From Lethocerus indicus (lineage: Eukaryota; Arthropoda; Insecta; Hemiptera; Belostomatidae): a stretch of 64,000 nucleotides of DNA. Shown here in pieces: positions 44,038 through 55,060 of this stretch. The stretch lies in the NCBI GenBank assembly GCA_019843655.1, contig JACDQD010000103.1, forward strand, positions 124,001 to 188,000, in the 5' to 3' direction. The notes beneath the pieces are model-generated. The model searched no databases, was not told the DNA's origin, and saw nothing but the letters and a program-made list of their open reading frames with translations. Each line of letters opens with the position of its first letter. Within the stretch, counting starts at the first letter, position 1. A program made the translations under genes and the position numbers.

Positions 44038-46865
44038 GTGGTCGGTGTGTAGTAGTGTTTCGGCGGAGACGGCGGTAGTTTCTGTCTGTGTGTGGCTGGT
44101 GGACGATATCCTGTACTGCATGCCAGCTATACTGCAGAAGCCCTCGTGCCTTGTCGACCTTGTGGTACTGTTGACGTATACCCCGGTGATTGTGACGTCC
44201 GTATCCTGGTTGACGATTAGCGCCACCTTCTTGCTGCTGCCGACTATGACGTCGTCGTCGCTGGTCGTCTCCGAGGTTGTGTACGACTCGGGGCTGGTCC
44301 CTGGCCCCTCCTCGGCGGCTGCCTCCTCGTGGCGTTTCGACTTCTTCTTCCATCGAGTAGGTGGCCGCCAGCATCGCCGAGGCGTTCAGGCTGGCCATCC
44401 TCTTGCGCACCACCATGTCCTTCAGGTCCATCACCAGTTCGTTCCTTTTCCGCCTCTTGCGCACCACCTTCTTGCGCGGCTGGCGGGGCGGGCAGCCTGA
44501 GCTGGCCTTCCGACGGGGTTCTCTCTTGTCCTCGTCCGAGCTCCGACGGCGGCTGCTGTTTGACAACGGGCAGCGGCAGCGGCAGAGTTGGCAGTCTTGG
44601 CTGCTTCTTCCTCGGAGTTGTCGTCCGAGGAGGAGGAGGAGGGGAGGAGGCGAGGGTGGTGGTCGACAGGGCATTTCATGACCAGGTGTCGGCCGACGCT
44701 CCTGGGCCCGGAGGGCCGACTCTCAGCGTCTCTGTCGAGGGCGGCACCTCCACCCTGCTCTCCGCCCCTCCGTCCTCCGGTGCGGCCTCGCCGTGTGCTG
44801 GCTCCGGCGCCGGCTGTCTTGTCCAACCATCTCCATCATGGCTCTCCTGCTCTGCCGTTCTCGTAGAGGCAGTGGACCTTGGCCAGGGCGTTGAGCGAGG
44901 CCACCCTGTGCCTCTTGGGGCCGCTCCAGAAGCCGAACAGCTTCATCCTCCTGGCTCTCTCGCTGTCGCTGCCCGACCTATCGCTGCTCACCCTCCCGGC
45001 GGTCCTCTTACCCTGTCTTTTCGGAGCCGGTTTCTCCTCCTTGATGAACTGCACTTCGTCCTCCTCCTCCTCCTCCTCCTCCTTCGGCTTTTCCTCCGTC
45101 GGCAGTACGTTCTTCCGCTCGACGATTTCGACGTCGCTGGCGGCCGGCTCCTCTTGACAGGAGGAATCGTCGTCGACCTTGATGACGATGGGCGGCGGCG
45201 TGGGGGACTTGGTGGTGTCGGGCTTGATGTCCTCCGGCGAGTCGGGTATTATTTCGGCGGGGTCGTCGGTGAGGACCGGTTCTGGCGAGGGTGGGGACTC
45301 TGTGCGCGGCGGGCTCTTGATCACCACCGGAGGGTCCAGCAGGACCAGTTGGGGCGACTCTGGCCGGTGGCTGGCTGGGCCGGAGGCGGCTCGACGTGTT
45401 GGGGTGGCTGTGCTGGGCGGTACGGCGGGAGGGTGAGGGTGCTGGTGGGCTGGTGTGCGGTGGGTGGCGGGCTGTGGGGCTGTGTGTGGTGGGCTTGCTT
45501 GGCTGGTTTGGCGCCCTGGCGGCGAGGAGCACACGCTGTAGCCGGACGCTATCCCTGGTCTCTCTTCTGCGCTCGGCTCCTCCTTCTCCTTCTCTTGTGC
45601 GAGGTTTTCGGCTCCTTCTTGATCTCTTTGAGCAGCGGCTGCTTCATTTCCGCTTCCTCCTTCTTCTTGGTCTCCTTCTTCGGCTTGTTGGGCTCCTTGC
45701 TCTTGGCCGGCGAGGGCTCCCTCGGCTGTGCCGCCGCCGCTACCGCCGCCGCCGCCGCCTCGGCCGCCTTCTTCTTGGGCACCTTCTTGGAGACGACCGC
45801 CACTTCCACTATATTGACGAACTTGTCGTCCCCTTTTTCCGTCAGCCTCTTCAGAATGTCCTTCTTCAGGCCCTTGACGGTCTGCGCCTTGCCTCTGCCC
45901 TTCCCTGTCTTCCTCTTTTCCACCTTTCCCGAGGCCAGTCCCATTTTGGGGGCGGGCGCCGCCTTGACTCTGGTTACCCTGGGGCTCTTGACGTGTATCA
46001 CGACTTCCACGGGATCATCTGATTTGACCGGCTCGCTCCTGCCCCTGGCGGCCTTGGTCTGCCTCTCCGCCTTCGGCTTGGCCGGCTTCCTCTTGGGCTT
46101 CTCCTGGGGTGGCGCTTGCGCCTTCGCCGGCGCCTTCTTCGGCTGGGGTGCCTTCGCGGCGGCCTTCTTCGTCGGTGCCGCTGCCTTCTTCGGCCTGGCC
46201 TTCTTCTTCTCCGTCCTCTTGGGCGGCTCCTTCTTCGCCGGCTGCTGTTGCTGCTGCTGCTGCTGCTGCTTGCCCTTGGGCTTCACTGACGGCTGTCTCT
46301 TCTTCCTCTGGCCGGTGGCCTGCGCCCTCGACTGGGCTGTGGCCGCGCCTCTCGTCTTCTCATCTCCGCCCCCGCCGCCCCTCCCTCCTGCTCCGGCCGC
46401 TGTCGCCGCTGTGTTCTTCTTGGCCGAGGAACTCCTGGTGTTCCTCGTCGTCGTCCCCGGTGTCCCTCCTCTTTGTTCCGTGCCGAGCGCCTCCCGCTTT
46501 TTGGCCGGCCCAGTCTTCCGCATCTCACTGTGGCCTCTCTCCTCGCGATCCTCGTCACTGTCCGGGGGCCGTAGTTCGGATTGGACGCGAAACAGAAATC
46601 ATCCCGAAAAGAGGTTGTCGAGGGGGGACGCGTCATGCGGCACTTGGCATCGCTCCCGGGCCTGCTCACCCACCACCACCACCACCACCTGCTGCTGCTG
46701 CTGCTGCCAGCTACTGCAGCTGCTGCGCTCCCGCTCCTGCTCTCCTCCCGACCGCGATGGACCGCGCCCCTCTCGTCCGTTCGGTTGCCGTCCAAGTCGG
46801 ACGTCACAAAGTCACTCGGAGAAGCGTCATTATCATTTTTTTTTCACCATCGACGAACGGGAGAT
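44038..46865 (-). CDS. wge: winged-eye/BAHD1-like chromatin protein, large exon with frame breaks
   Basis: A minus-strand exon bounded by acceptor TTTTCTATTTGTTGCAG (start 46,865) and donor CAC|GTTAGT (end 44,038, phase 0). In order it encodes NDASPSDFVTSDLDGNRTDE; a His/Gln-rich patch; a basic Lys/Ala/Pro region with a nine-Gln run (about 46,245-46,272); Pro-rich and acidic EEEEEEEDEVQFIKEE; FWSGPKRHRVASLNALA, continuing KVHCLYEN; acidic linker; KKVVRKRRKRNELVMDLKDM; MASLNASAMLAATYSMEE; then VALIVNQDTDVTITGVY and CSIAGMQYRISSTSHTQTE. The (V/M)ASLNA motifs also occur in BAHD1-type proteins, nuclear heterochromatin factors. Coding passes through about six frame changes, near 46,840 (A run), 46,540, 45,600, 44,860, 44,680 and 44,340. 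A possible start ATG is at 46,850. The C-terminal BAH domain is not in this exon. The gene could be intact with assembly indels, or a decaying copy. Family assignment is from recalled motifs. Confidence 0.72.
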
Positions 46866-47909
46866 CTGCAACAAATAGAAAAAAAAATTATTAACGAGCG
46901 ATACCGATAAATTAACGCAACAGTGTAAGGAACGAAATTGGGGAAGAATTACGACCCTAATTAATAATAACTGTTTGGGCCACTAAGGCTACCCTAAAAA
47001 ATGGAACTTTTGTAATATTTAGGACAGGGAAATTTTGGCCCTCGCTTTACCGCCCTTTATACCGCAATTAACTTGTCGAGGATTTCAGCTTTGCGGAATA
47101 GACCGCAATAGGCCCCTTTCGAATAATACCATCGGTGGTTGAGGACATTACATAAGCTGTTATTTAACAATCACGCCCTCGAAAGGGCGATAATTTGAAA
47201 CCGATTACGGAGCCGGAACGATACGAGCCGTCGCTAATTGATAATCGAGCTCTTCTCCTGATGCACCTTTACTCCTCTTCCTTCTTTCCTTTTCTCCTTT
47301 CAGTCGAATTAAATCGAAGTCTCCGAACCTTGGGCCGGCTCGAAGGATAATTTTCTATAAGTGGTAAAGCGGGGCTTCGTGCTTTAATAGTAGATTAATA
47401 AAGCGTTTAGAAAAGACTTTGAACCCTGACTCTGAGGGAGAGTCGAATATTCTGTACTCATATTGAATATACAGTTGCTTCTATCGCCATAAAACAAAGT
47501 CAATATCGGATATTCGACTCGAGATTAATTTTAGGAAACTATCAAAAGTACGTCCTATGATATTTGTATTATTATTTAAAAAAAAAAAAAAACAGTTTGG
47601 AGTCACACGAAAGTTTCGAGTATAACTACCGTTACGCCTTAACTTGGTGAACATTGATGTTGGAGCATCCTGTCAGCACTTCCAGCAGCTCTGATAACTG
47701 TCGGCAATTGTGATCCATTTTTACTACAGTAGAACACTGAAATGAATCAATTGAAAATTGATTTCAGCTAACTACACTGCGATTGATTTTACGATCTCCA
47801 CAAGTCCAATCTCGGTCGTTCGGTCCAATTATATCGTCCGTATTTTATGTAGTCCGATGTATTTTACGTCGATAAATTTTCTAAGCTTAAATGAAGAAGG
47901 CCCCGGGGG
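46866..47909. other. upstream region, no exon recognised
   Basis: AT-rich sequence 5' of the large winged-eye-like exon; the exon's acceptor implies at least one exon further right, not identified. An A run of about 14 lies at 47,578. Confidence 0.45.
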
Positions 47910-47911
47910 GT

Positions 47912-47954
47912 GGGGGCGGTCTGACGTCACGGATATGACGTCACTGCGTGGGCG
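47912..47954. promoter_or_regulatory. GC box, two CRE sites and an EGR-type site
   Basis: Within 43 bp: GGGGGCGG (47,912-47,919), two perfect palindromic TGACGTCA sites (47,922-47,929 and 47,936-47,943), and GCGTGGGCG (47,946-47,954). TGACGTCA is the CREB/ATF site and GCGTGGGCG the EGR-type zinc-finger site. The cluster lies about 1.05 kb 5' of the minus-strand winged-eye-like exon, so it could mark that gene's promoter or first exon. Function is inferred from motifs only. Confidence 0.5.
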
Positions 47955-48779
47955 TCATTCAGCTCCTGTGTAGGCGGCGAGTTGGCGTAAAAATGAAATT
48001 TTTAATTTCTATCAGAAGCAAAACTATTCGTAATATTCATTTCTTCGTCGATCTAAAAGAAGAATTGGATCGATCAAATAAACCACTTAGCACTCGAAAG
48101 ATTCTCAGTATATTTTAAGTAAATGTTAATAACTCGAGGATTATTGTTGCTGAACCCTAAACCGATGGATTAACAAAGGGAATTGCCGGCTTTGGGGTGG
48201 GTAATTTGACCCCGTCCAAACTAAAGCCCCAATTCATTTATATCTCGTGGAACAATCCACTCTCTATAATTGCCTAGAATAATACCCTCCATTAGAACCT
48301 CCATTCTACCCTGGATATAATCTTGGTGCAATTAAAGTTTGCTTTATTAAGTTGAACTTAGCTTTAGGTATAGTGGGGGGGTGTTTACTTAATTTGTAAA
48401 CAGAAAAAATGAGCATTTATCGATGCTCGTGCAGTGGATTATTAAGTTTAGGACAAATTTATACCGCGTGATCCTTAGTCCTGGCCGTGAAACGGGATTA
48501 TTCGCTTCACAATCCGTTTCCATCGAGACTTTCTCCGTAATATTGAAAGCGTAATATCTGTAATGTTGTGAAGACTTAAGGCGTACTGTTAGTTGGGCGT
48601 CTGGCTGCTAGAGAGCGTCCACCGTCAGTCAAGTCGATGCCCAACAAAACTTTTTCTTTTTTTCTTTTCAACCTCTTCTGGTCTTTTCAACCTCTTTTCA
48701 ACCTTCAGCCGCCGCCGTCAAAGTCCGCCGATGACCACCGAAGAACCGGCTCGGTCTCAGTCCGCAATGTCTCGGAGCC
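47955..48779. other. no gene recognised
   Basis: AT-rich. A short T-rich stretch at 48,645-48,712 repeats TTTTCAACCTCTT several times. Confidence 0.5.
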
Positions 48780-49720
48780 TCGGATCTTAACACTCGACAC
48801 TTGCCACTTAAAACGCTTGACACTTAACATCTTACACTTAAAACACTCGACACGACACTTAAAACACTTAATCACATAACATTTTACACTTAACACCTTA
48901 CAATTAAAACTTAAACTTTAACACTTGACGCTCTAAAACTTAACACTAACTTACTTAAAACTTAATCTAAACACCCTCGAAATTGACTAAACCACACATT
49001 AAAAACATTTGACACACTTTACTATTACCGACTGCGCCAATTACACCATACAACTTAAACACAGAACAAAACACCTTGAAAACATTTAACTTAAAACACC
49101 TTAAACTTAAACATTAAACACTTAATAACATACACTTGAACACTTAAACATTGGACACTTGACAACTGGACACTAATTACTTAAATCTTACACTTACTTG
49201 ACCAAAAAACAAACATTTAACACCTCACTTGACACTTAAACCTTTTACACGACCACTTACACTTAAACCTAGCTTGAACTTAACTTTAAAAACAGGACAC
49301 TACACATGACACTTACATACACTTACTTGACTACACTTGACCGTGACCTTAACATACACACTTTTACAAACATACACTTACTTATTACCGCAAACGCATT
49401 AAATACACTTAAAACTTAAACCTTACACTTTCTACTTTATAAACAGTTATTACTTATATATGTTACACATACGACCCTTAACTTAAAACCATTGAACTGA
49501 CTTCACTTAAACACAACTTAACCACTTAACACAACATGACACGATCTTCTAATGTTACGCGACTTGAACACCACTTACCTCGCCAACACTAACTTAAAAC
49601 TTTTAAACATTTAAACACCTTACAACACGCCAAAATACATTTACTACTTACGCTTAAATAACGCTACATAACATCTAACACCTTTTAACTTTACACTCAA
49701 AACACCTTCAAAACACTTTA
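48780..49720 (+). repeat. CACTTAAAA-type degenerate minisatellite
   Basis: Nearly 950 bp built from 6-10 base words such as ACACTTAAAA, CACTTGACA, CTTAACACC and AACATTTAACAC. The plus strand is almost free of G (A, C and T only for long stretches). No fixed period is visible. It ends at CGGTTCCCAGG near 49,732. Confidence 0.85.
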
Positions 49721-50954
49721 GTTTAACATTCGGTTCCCAGGCAGTATTGAGAGGCGGGCTTTCATGCAGCAGCAAAAAAAATAATAAAATAAAAAAAATA
49801 AATAAGCTGTCCCTGGGTTGTGAGTTGGGCAACTGGGGGATTTAGAAAACTGCCCATCTGCAAACGGATTTCTCCTTTTCCCTCCAGGAGGCTCGGTCGT
49901 AAACAAGAGCCGCCGGTAGACCCTCGGGGCCTACCTAATTGGACGGGGCGGCCGTAAAAGCCGGTGGATATCATCATTTTACAGCTCACTCCGCGGTTAT
50001 AAGCCTTAGTACTATAGGCCTTAGTCATACTAACCAACCCCCCCCAGATCCTAAACCGCGGAGGCGGGGGTCAGACAGAGGAGACCTAAACGCGATAAGA
50101 CGCTAAACTTACCCCTAAATATCCACGAGAGTCGAGACCTAGTAATACACTTAAACCTCTTTTAAACTCTGACAGTGAAAACCAACCCCTTGCACAGATA
50201 AGCCGTATAAAAACGCCATTTTCATACCATGACACATTGTAGAACACCCCAAATCGTATCGGATGAAGCACTGGTTACTGAGCGCATGCTAACGGGCCAA
50301 TAACATCAACGATGTCAAAAACTCATCAACCCCCATAAGAGACAAAGAAACAGTCCATCAAGTGATGACCAACCTTTGATTAGACAAAGGCACAGACTAG
50401 CAAAGAAAGTAGAGACAGTAACGGCATCTTTTATAGGAGAAAGGATCCACGACGAGGTGATGATCAAGCATCTGTTAGCTTCACTTACTACCTGGATTCG
50501 ACCCCTGCCCCAAAGTCACTCCTCTACGCTGAGGTTCGGTTCGCCAGACCGCACAAAATTTCTAAAACACTGAAAAGCCATGTGTCTTCTCCCAGACCCA
50601 CGTGCCACTAGCAAAGACGCCATCTCAGATTAAATAATTATTTTAACTGCAATCGGCCGATTATACTCCTTGAATGATTTGACGAATCTGATTTAATTTG
50701 AATTGACTTTAACAAGAATTCCAATAATGCTTCCCGCTGTATAACCCAGTACGTAGAATTTTGGGAGAGTCGATGTAGAACGATTGAACCGGAGGGGTTG
50801 GACTTAGGGTAGGGTTCGAGAGATGAAACCACTTCGGCCACCTCTTCCGGTCTTCACCTAATATTGGGAACCCGCTTCCCGTAATTCGGTTGTATTATTG
50901 AACTTTTGCAACTTTTAACACACACCTGAACTTTTAACACACACCTGCCTTTTG
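49721..50954. other. no gene recognised
   Basis: Mixed-composition DNA with an A/T-rich patch (49,770-49,805) and C runs at 50,038-50,046. Short open frames on both strands have no recognised domain. An old retroelement remnant is possible but unsupported. Confidence 0.45.
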
Positions 50955-51148
50955 TTTTGGTCCGGTTCGGTTCGGCCTTTCGCCAGACCGGTTTCGGCCG
51001 CTCGCCATCTTCAGTAGCGCTGTGTTAGCACGGATACGGGGGCATCCTCACTGCTGCACCGTGTGTCACTTTCACGTGTACTGTCTGACTGTAACTAGTG
51101 ACTAACACAGCGCTACTGAAGATGGCGAGCGGCCGACAAACCGGTATT
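50955..51148. mobile_element. FB foldback element
   Basis: The left arm runs GGTCCGGTTCGGTTCGGCC, CGCCAGACCGGTTTCGGC, CATCTTCAGTAGCGCTGTG. The centre is GTCACTTTCACGTGTACTG. The right arm is AACACAGCGCTACTGAAGA, TGGCGAGCGGCCGACAAACC. The right arm carries the AC insertion seen at 32,461; the left arm does not. The outer right arm is gone. Confidence 0.85.
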
Positions 51149-51930
51149 TGGGAAAATATTCACGGATTTTCCCATTAAAAGACGGAGATCGACGATGACC
51201 GAATAGAGGCCGTTATTGATTCAGATCAATGCATAGACATTGCAGAGAAGCTGAATGTATTTTATAAGTGCATTCGAAAACGTCTACGGCTTATCTGTGC
51301 AAAGATGTTGAGGTACTTAAAAATAAGTACAAAGCCCCTTGTTCTGTGAATTCAGCGATTACTCAGCTGTCGACCCGATAATACTCAAAAGCTCTATTCT
51401 TTATACTTTGTACAGAAATCTTATCACAATTAGAGGTAAAATACTCGTTAAAGTGCGTTTACACTTGAATTTTTTACATCGTACACCTTTTGCAACACTA
51501 TATTACGATATAAAGGAGACAGAATAGAATACAATATATTTTATGTATCTGTAAAGTTTTCGGACATTCCTCTGTTGGCCATTATATATTCGATGGTGAA
51601 ATACACTAATCGGTATATAAACAGTAGGGTATTGTACTTATGTATAAGTGGTTGGATTGGGTCAGCATTGTCCACCTAATACTATATTAGCGTTAGGGCC
51701 CCCTGGGGTAGTGGTGGTTCTGTCAGTCGCAAGCCGCCCCCAATGTCTACTACAAACCACCCTCCAACCTCCACCCCCACCTCCCGTTATCAACCCTCGA
51801 GTCAATCAGTTCAGGGAACACAATGCACCTCACCCTCCCCCCCCCACCCACCACCCTCATGAAGGGGTGGGTTATTGTTGTCGCGAATAAACGGGGAAGA
51901 CGACGTCATAACGTGTTTCCGCCCCGGTGT
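51149..51930. other. no gene recognised
   Basis: AT-rich. GTGCATTCGAAAACGTCTAC and AGGTACTTAAAAATAAGTAC with AGCGATTACTCAGCTGTCGA (about 51,268-51,376) resemble CATTCGAAACCTGCACG and GCAATCACTTCTCAGTTGTC at 18,090-18,170: a small dispersed repeat. Confidence 0.5.
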
Positions 51931-51990
51931 CGCCTCTCTCGCTCGGTCTTTCGCCAGACCGGTTTCGGCAACGCTCATGCCTTCGTCTCA
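51931..51990 (+). mobile_element. FB left-arm fragment
   Basis: GCCTCTCTCGCTCGGTCTTT then CGCCAGACCGGTTTCGGC. It breaks off before the CATCTTCAG block. Confidence 0.7.
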
Positions 51991-52214
51991 CCCTCGGAGC
52001 TAGAATTTCGATTGAAACTCAACAAATGTAAGACCTTTATTGCGTACCGTTCTGTGGCCACGGTCTGGGCCACGTTGAGACGCCAAATGTCAATTGTTGG
52101 ACACTGGGACTAGAGGTGTCGTTACGCCGTCCTCTCTCCGGGTGTCTCGCTCTCGCTTCAGTATCTTGAAACAGAAGATGTGTATTTAGATTCAGACTTA
52201 CTAGCTTGTGTGAT

Positions 52215-52756
52215 TGTCTCCGCTGCCGGTTTGGTCTTTTGCTAATTGGAATACGGGATCATTTACTTACATGCACTACTGCGTAGTGTGGGAGATTCAC
52301 TTGCACTGTCACTGTGAAAGTCCGAGAAAGTGACGCGCAGGACGCCTGACGCTAGGTATTCCTAGTCTTGAACCGACCGCGAGCGACCATATTCGGAGAG
52401 AACTTACTGGGGCGAGTGACTGGTCTGGCGACACCCTTCCAGACCGAAAGTCGGTGTCTAATTGATAGTCTTCACCGAGACCGGCAAGACGTCTGGCGAG
52501 AATCTAGAGGAGGCGGAAACTTGTAGTCGGCGAGAAACGACGCGGTACGTGGATCTGGCGAGGGGTTAAAACCCACTAATCTGATTTCAGTTACCGACCG
52601 CTACCGCTAGAAGACTGATGACGGCGAGCGGCCGACAAACCGGTCTGAAAGATAGTCCGAACCGGCCGACCGCAAACCCAGCCTATTCATTGCGCTACTG
52701 CGAAAGACCGACAGCGAAAGGCAGAAACCTACGGTATTCACCTCTCTCCAGACCGC
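52215..52756. mobile_element. degraded FB copies
   Basis: A left-arm start (TCTCCGCTGCCGGTTTGGTC) is followed by jumbled FB words such as CACTTGCACTGTCACTGTG, ACTGATGACGGCGAGCGGCC, GACAAACCGGTCTGAAAG and GGCAGAAACCTACGGTATTC. It leads directly into the ordered 136/137-bp array. Confidence 0.65.
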
Positions 52757-53171
52757 AAACCTAATTAATAGTCTTCAGTGACCGACACCGCTACTGAAGA
52801 CGGCGAGCGGCCGACAAACCGGTCTGGCGAAAGACCGAACCGGCGGCGAGAGGAGGCGGAAACCTACGGTATTCCAACCCCTTCCAGACCGCAAACCTAA
52901 TTAATAGTCTTCAGTGACCGACACCGCTACTGAAGACGGCGAGCGGCCGACAAACCGGTCTGGCGAAAGACCGAACCGGCGGCGAGAGGAGGCGGAAACC
53001 TACGGTATTCCAACCCCTCTCCAGACCGCAAACCTAATTAATAGTCTTCAGTGACCGACACCGCTACTGAAGACGGCGAGCGGCCGACAAACCGGTCTGG
53101 CGAAAGACCGAACCGGCGGCGAGAGGAGGCGGAAACCTACGGTATTCCAACCCCTTTCCAGACCTAATTTA
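52757..53171 (+). repeat. 136/137-bp tandem array derived from the FB right arm
   Basis: Three nearly identical units start at AAACCTAATTAATAGTC (52,757, 52,893, 53,030). Each contains GTCTTCAGTGACCGACACCG, CTACTGAAGACGGCGAGCGG, CCGACAAACCGGTCTGGCG, AAAGACCGAACCGGCGGCG, AGAGGAGGCGGAAACCTACG and CCAACCCCT.TCCAGACCGC. All units have the ACAAACC variant. The left arm is reduced to GTCTTCAG. The last unit is cut at CCAGACCTAATTTAATATTC. Confidence 0.93.
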
Positions 53172-53847
53172 ATATTCTTAAAATTGACTGCGGAATGAAA
53201 ATTTCCCAGTTGAACAAATATTGTAATGAAAATATCTCGTTTGAGCACATATTTTAATGAAAATTTGCGGTATCAGACCCCCGCGTATCGGAAAAGCCCC
53301 GCTGCGGTTTTAATTGGAAAGAAAATTCTGTCCGTATTTTGTGGCCGGATTAATTAATTAAATTTATTAAGTACGAAAAAAAAGAGAATATTTTTATTCT
53401 TTGCTTCGCTGAAAGTTCTGAATTTTTACAAACCCTTCGCGGTCGAGGACACGAAATTCAAAACCGGTTTTCTATTTCGTTCCGGTCTAGAACAGACGAA
53501 TAAATCCTGTCTAAAAATTGCGATCCACTCCGATAATTGACTTTTCCCGTTCCGATATTGTCCGGGCGGATAATACTTTCGCGGTGAACGAATTTCATTC
53601 GCGTTTATTAAAACGAGAGTTCCGCTAACGAATTTCACTGATTTACAACCCCCTTTGTGTGCCATCCGTAGGGCTAAATTTTAGTCGTTGAAATTTCACC
53701 GCGTCCCACTGCCTGTATTTGCCGCCGACAAATATTTTATTTTATATTCGATTCCGTCCCGCCAGACCGGTATGTATTTTAGACGGCGATGACAATATAA
53801 CAAAGTTAAAGGCCGCCTCGGGGCGTCTGTACTTTGAGAATTTTTTG
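53172..53847. other. no gene recognised
   Basis: AT-rich. AAATATTGTAATGAAAAT recurs as CATATTTTAATGAAAAT near 53,216/53,246. The rest is unassigned. Confidence 0.5.
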
Positions 53848-54208
53848 TACCTGTTTTGTGGCCTCCGAGGGGTTGGAATAGGGCGTAGGTCTGTGGTGTT
53901 TCTGTCTCCTGTCTCGCTAGACCGGTCTTTCGCTAGACCGGTTTCGGCCGATCGCCATCTTCAGTAGCGCTGTGTCAGTCACTTTGGACGTTTTTCGGGA
54001 GCATCCTCACTGCCCCACTGTCACTGTGTCACTAAGAAAAACATCCCGAAGAGCCGAACGTGACCGGCACGGCGCTACTGAAGACGGCGAGCGGCCGAAA
54101 CCGGTCCAGCACAAAAGACCGAACCGGCCGGCGAGAGGAGACGGAAAAAACACAAAAAAAAACAAAATCTACCCTGTATTCCAACCCCTCGAAGACCAGA
54201 AAACGGGT
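53848..54208. mobile_element. FB foldback element, first of a dimer
   Basis: A full-length copy, tips TACCTGTTTTGTGGCCTCCG and GAAGACCAGAAAACGGGTC. The left arm has a doubled CGCTAGACCGGTCTTTCGCT hairpin, then GCCATCTTCAGTAGCGCTG and TTGGACGTTTTTCGGGAGC. The right arm mirrors it (ACATCCCGAAGAGCCGAAC, GCGCTACTGAAGACGGCGAG). It is directly joined to a second copy. Confidence 0.9.
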
Positions 54209-54460
54209 CTTCGAGGGGTTGGAATAGGGCGTAGGTCTGTGGTGTTTCTGTCTCATGTCTCGCTAGACCGGTCTTTCGCTAGACCGGTTTCGGGCCGCTC
54301 GCCGTCTTCAGTAGCGGTATTTAGTCACTTTGGACGTTTTTCGGGGGGCATCCTGCTAACAGTGACTAACACAGCGCTACTGAAGATGGCGAGCGGCCGA
54401 AACCGGTCTAGCGAATGACCGAACCACCGGCGAGAGGAGACAAACACCAAAAACCTACGA
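54209..54460. mobile_element. FB foldback element, second of a dimer
   Basis: It starts at TCTTCGAGGGGTTGGAATAG, lacking the first 13 bases of the usual tip, and shares the doubled hairpin of its neighbour. The right arm ends at AGGAGACAAACACCAAAAAC. Head-to-tail arrangement and the shared private duplication show that one copy arose from the other. Confidence 0.9.
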
Positions 54461-54898
54461 ATTTTTTTTTTTTTTCTATTTCCAGTCGTCCCAACTCTCA
54501 CTCCCCCCCACCAAGGTCGGCTGAATGAAAGTTTGACTTTGGAAAAAAAAGCCCTCGACGATATGCAATATCGGCGTTTGAAAAGCAGCTTTAGGGGGCC
54601 GACGGTTTTTCATTTTGCTTTCTGTGCTCTCACTGCTCTCTCTCTGTTGCACAGTTTATACCAATTTTTCGATTGTAACGAGTGCACCCCCAGCCCCCAC
54701 CCCCGGTTTCACCCAATGGGGTGCAACTTCATATCATTGATTTACAAACTTTTTTTTCTGACGTCCTGAAAATACGATCGAACGGGGAAACGGGTTTAAT
54801 CATTTTTGAATTGACGTTTTGCAGGAAACTGGACTGAACGTTATTCAAAATTTTTTTTTTTCAAACTCTTATTGTCACGACTATAAATTGAATAAGCT
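54461..54898. other. no gene recognised
   Basis: Poly-T runs and a C-rich patch (54,684-54,705). Open frames are short. Confidence 0.5.
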
Positions 54899-55060
54899 GC
54901 CTGTTTTGTGTGGTCTGCGAGGGGTTGGAATAGCGTAGATTCGTTGTATTCGGTCTTTCGCTAGACCGGTTTCGGCCGTTCGCCATCTTCAAGATGCGGC
55001 GAAACCGGTCTAGCGCAAGACGGAACAAGAGCGAGACAGAAATACAAACAAATCTACGGT
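54899..55060. mobile_element. FB foldback element, compact
   Basis: A 162-bp copy: left tip GCCTGTTTTGTGTGGTCTGC, then GAGGGGTTGGAATAGCG, TCGGTCTTTCGCTAGACCGG, and CGCCATCTTCAAGATGCGGCG. This last piece is the loop, where the two arms meet with no spacer. The right arm is CGAAACCGGTCTAGCGCAAG, ending AATCTACGGT. It should fold as one continuous hairpin. Confidence 0.88.

Noticed and set aside
44329..46878. 849-codon open frame on the plus strand
   Set aside because: It is the antisense of the winged-eye-like exon. Its Leu/Ser/Pro/Cys-rich content is what the complement of GC-rich Lys/Arg/Gly/Glu codons gives; the minus strand has the splice sites and recognisable motifs.
52757..53171. CRISPR-like array
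   Set aside because: Units are directly contiguous 136/137-bp repeats with no unique spacers, in an animal genome, and clearly derive from the FB arm.
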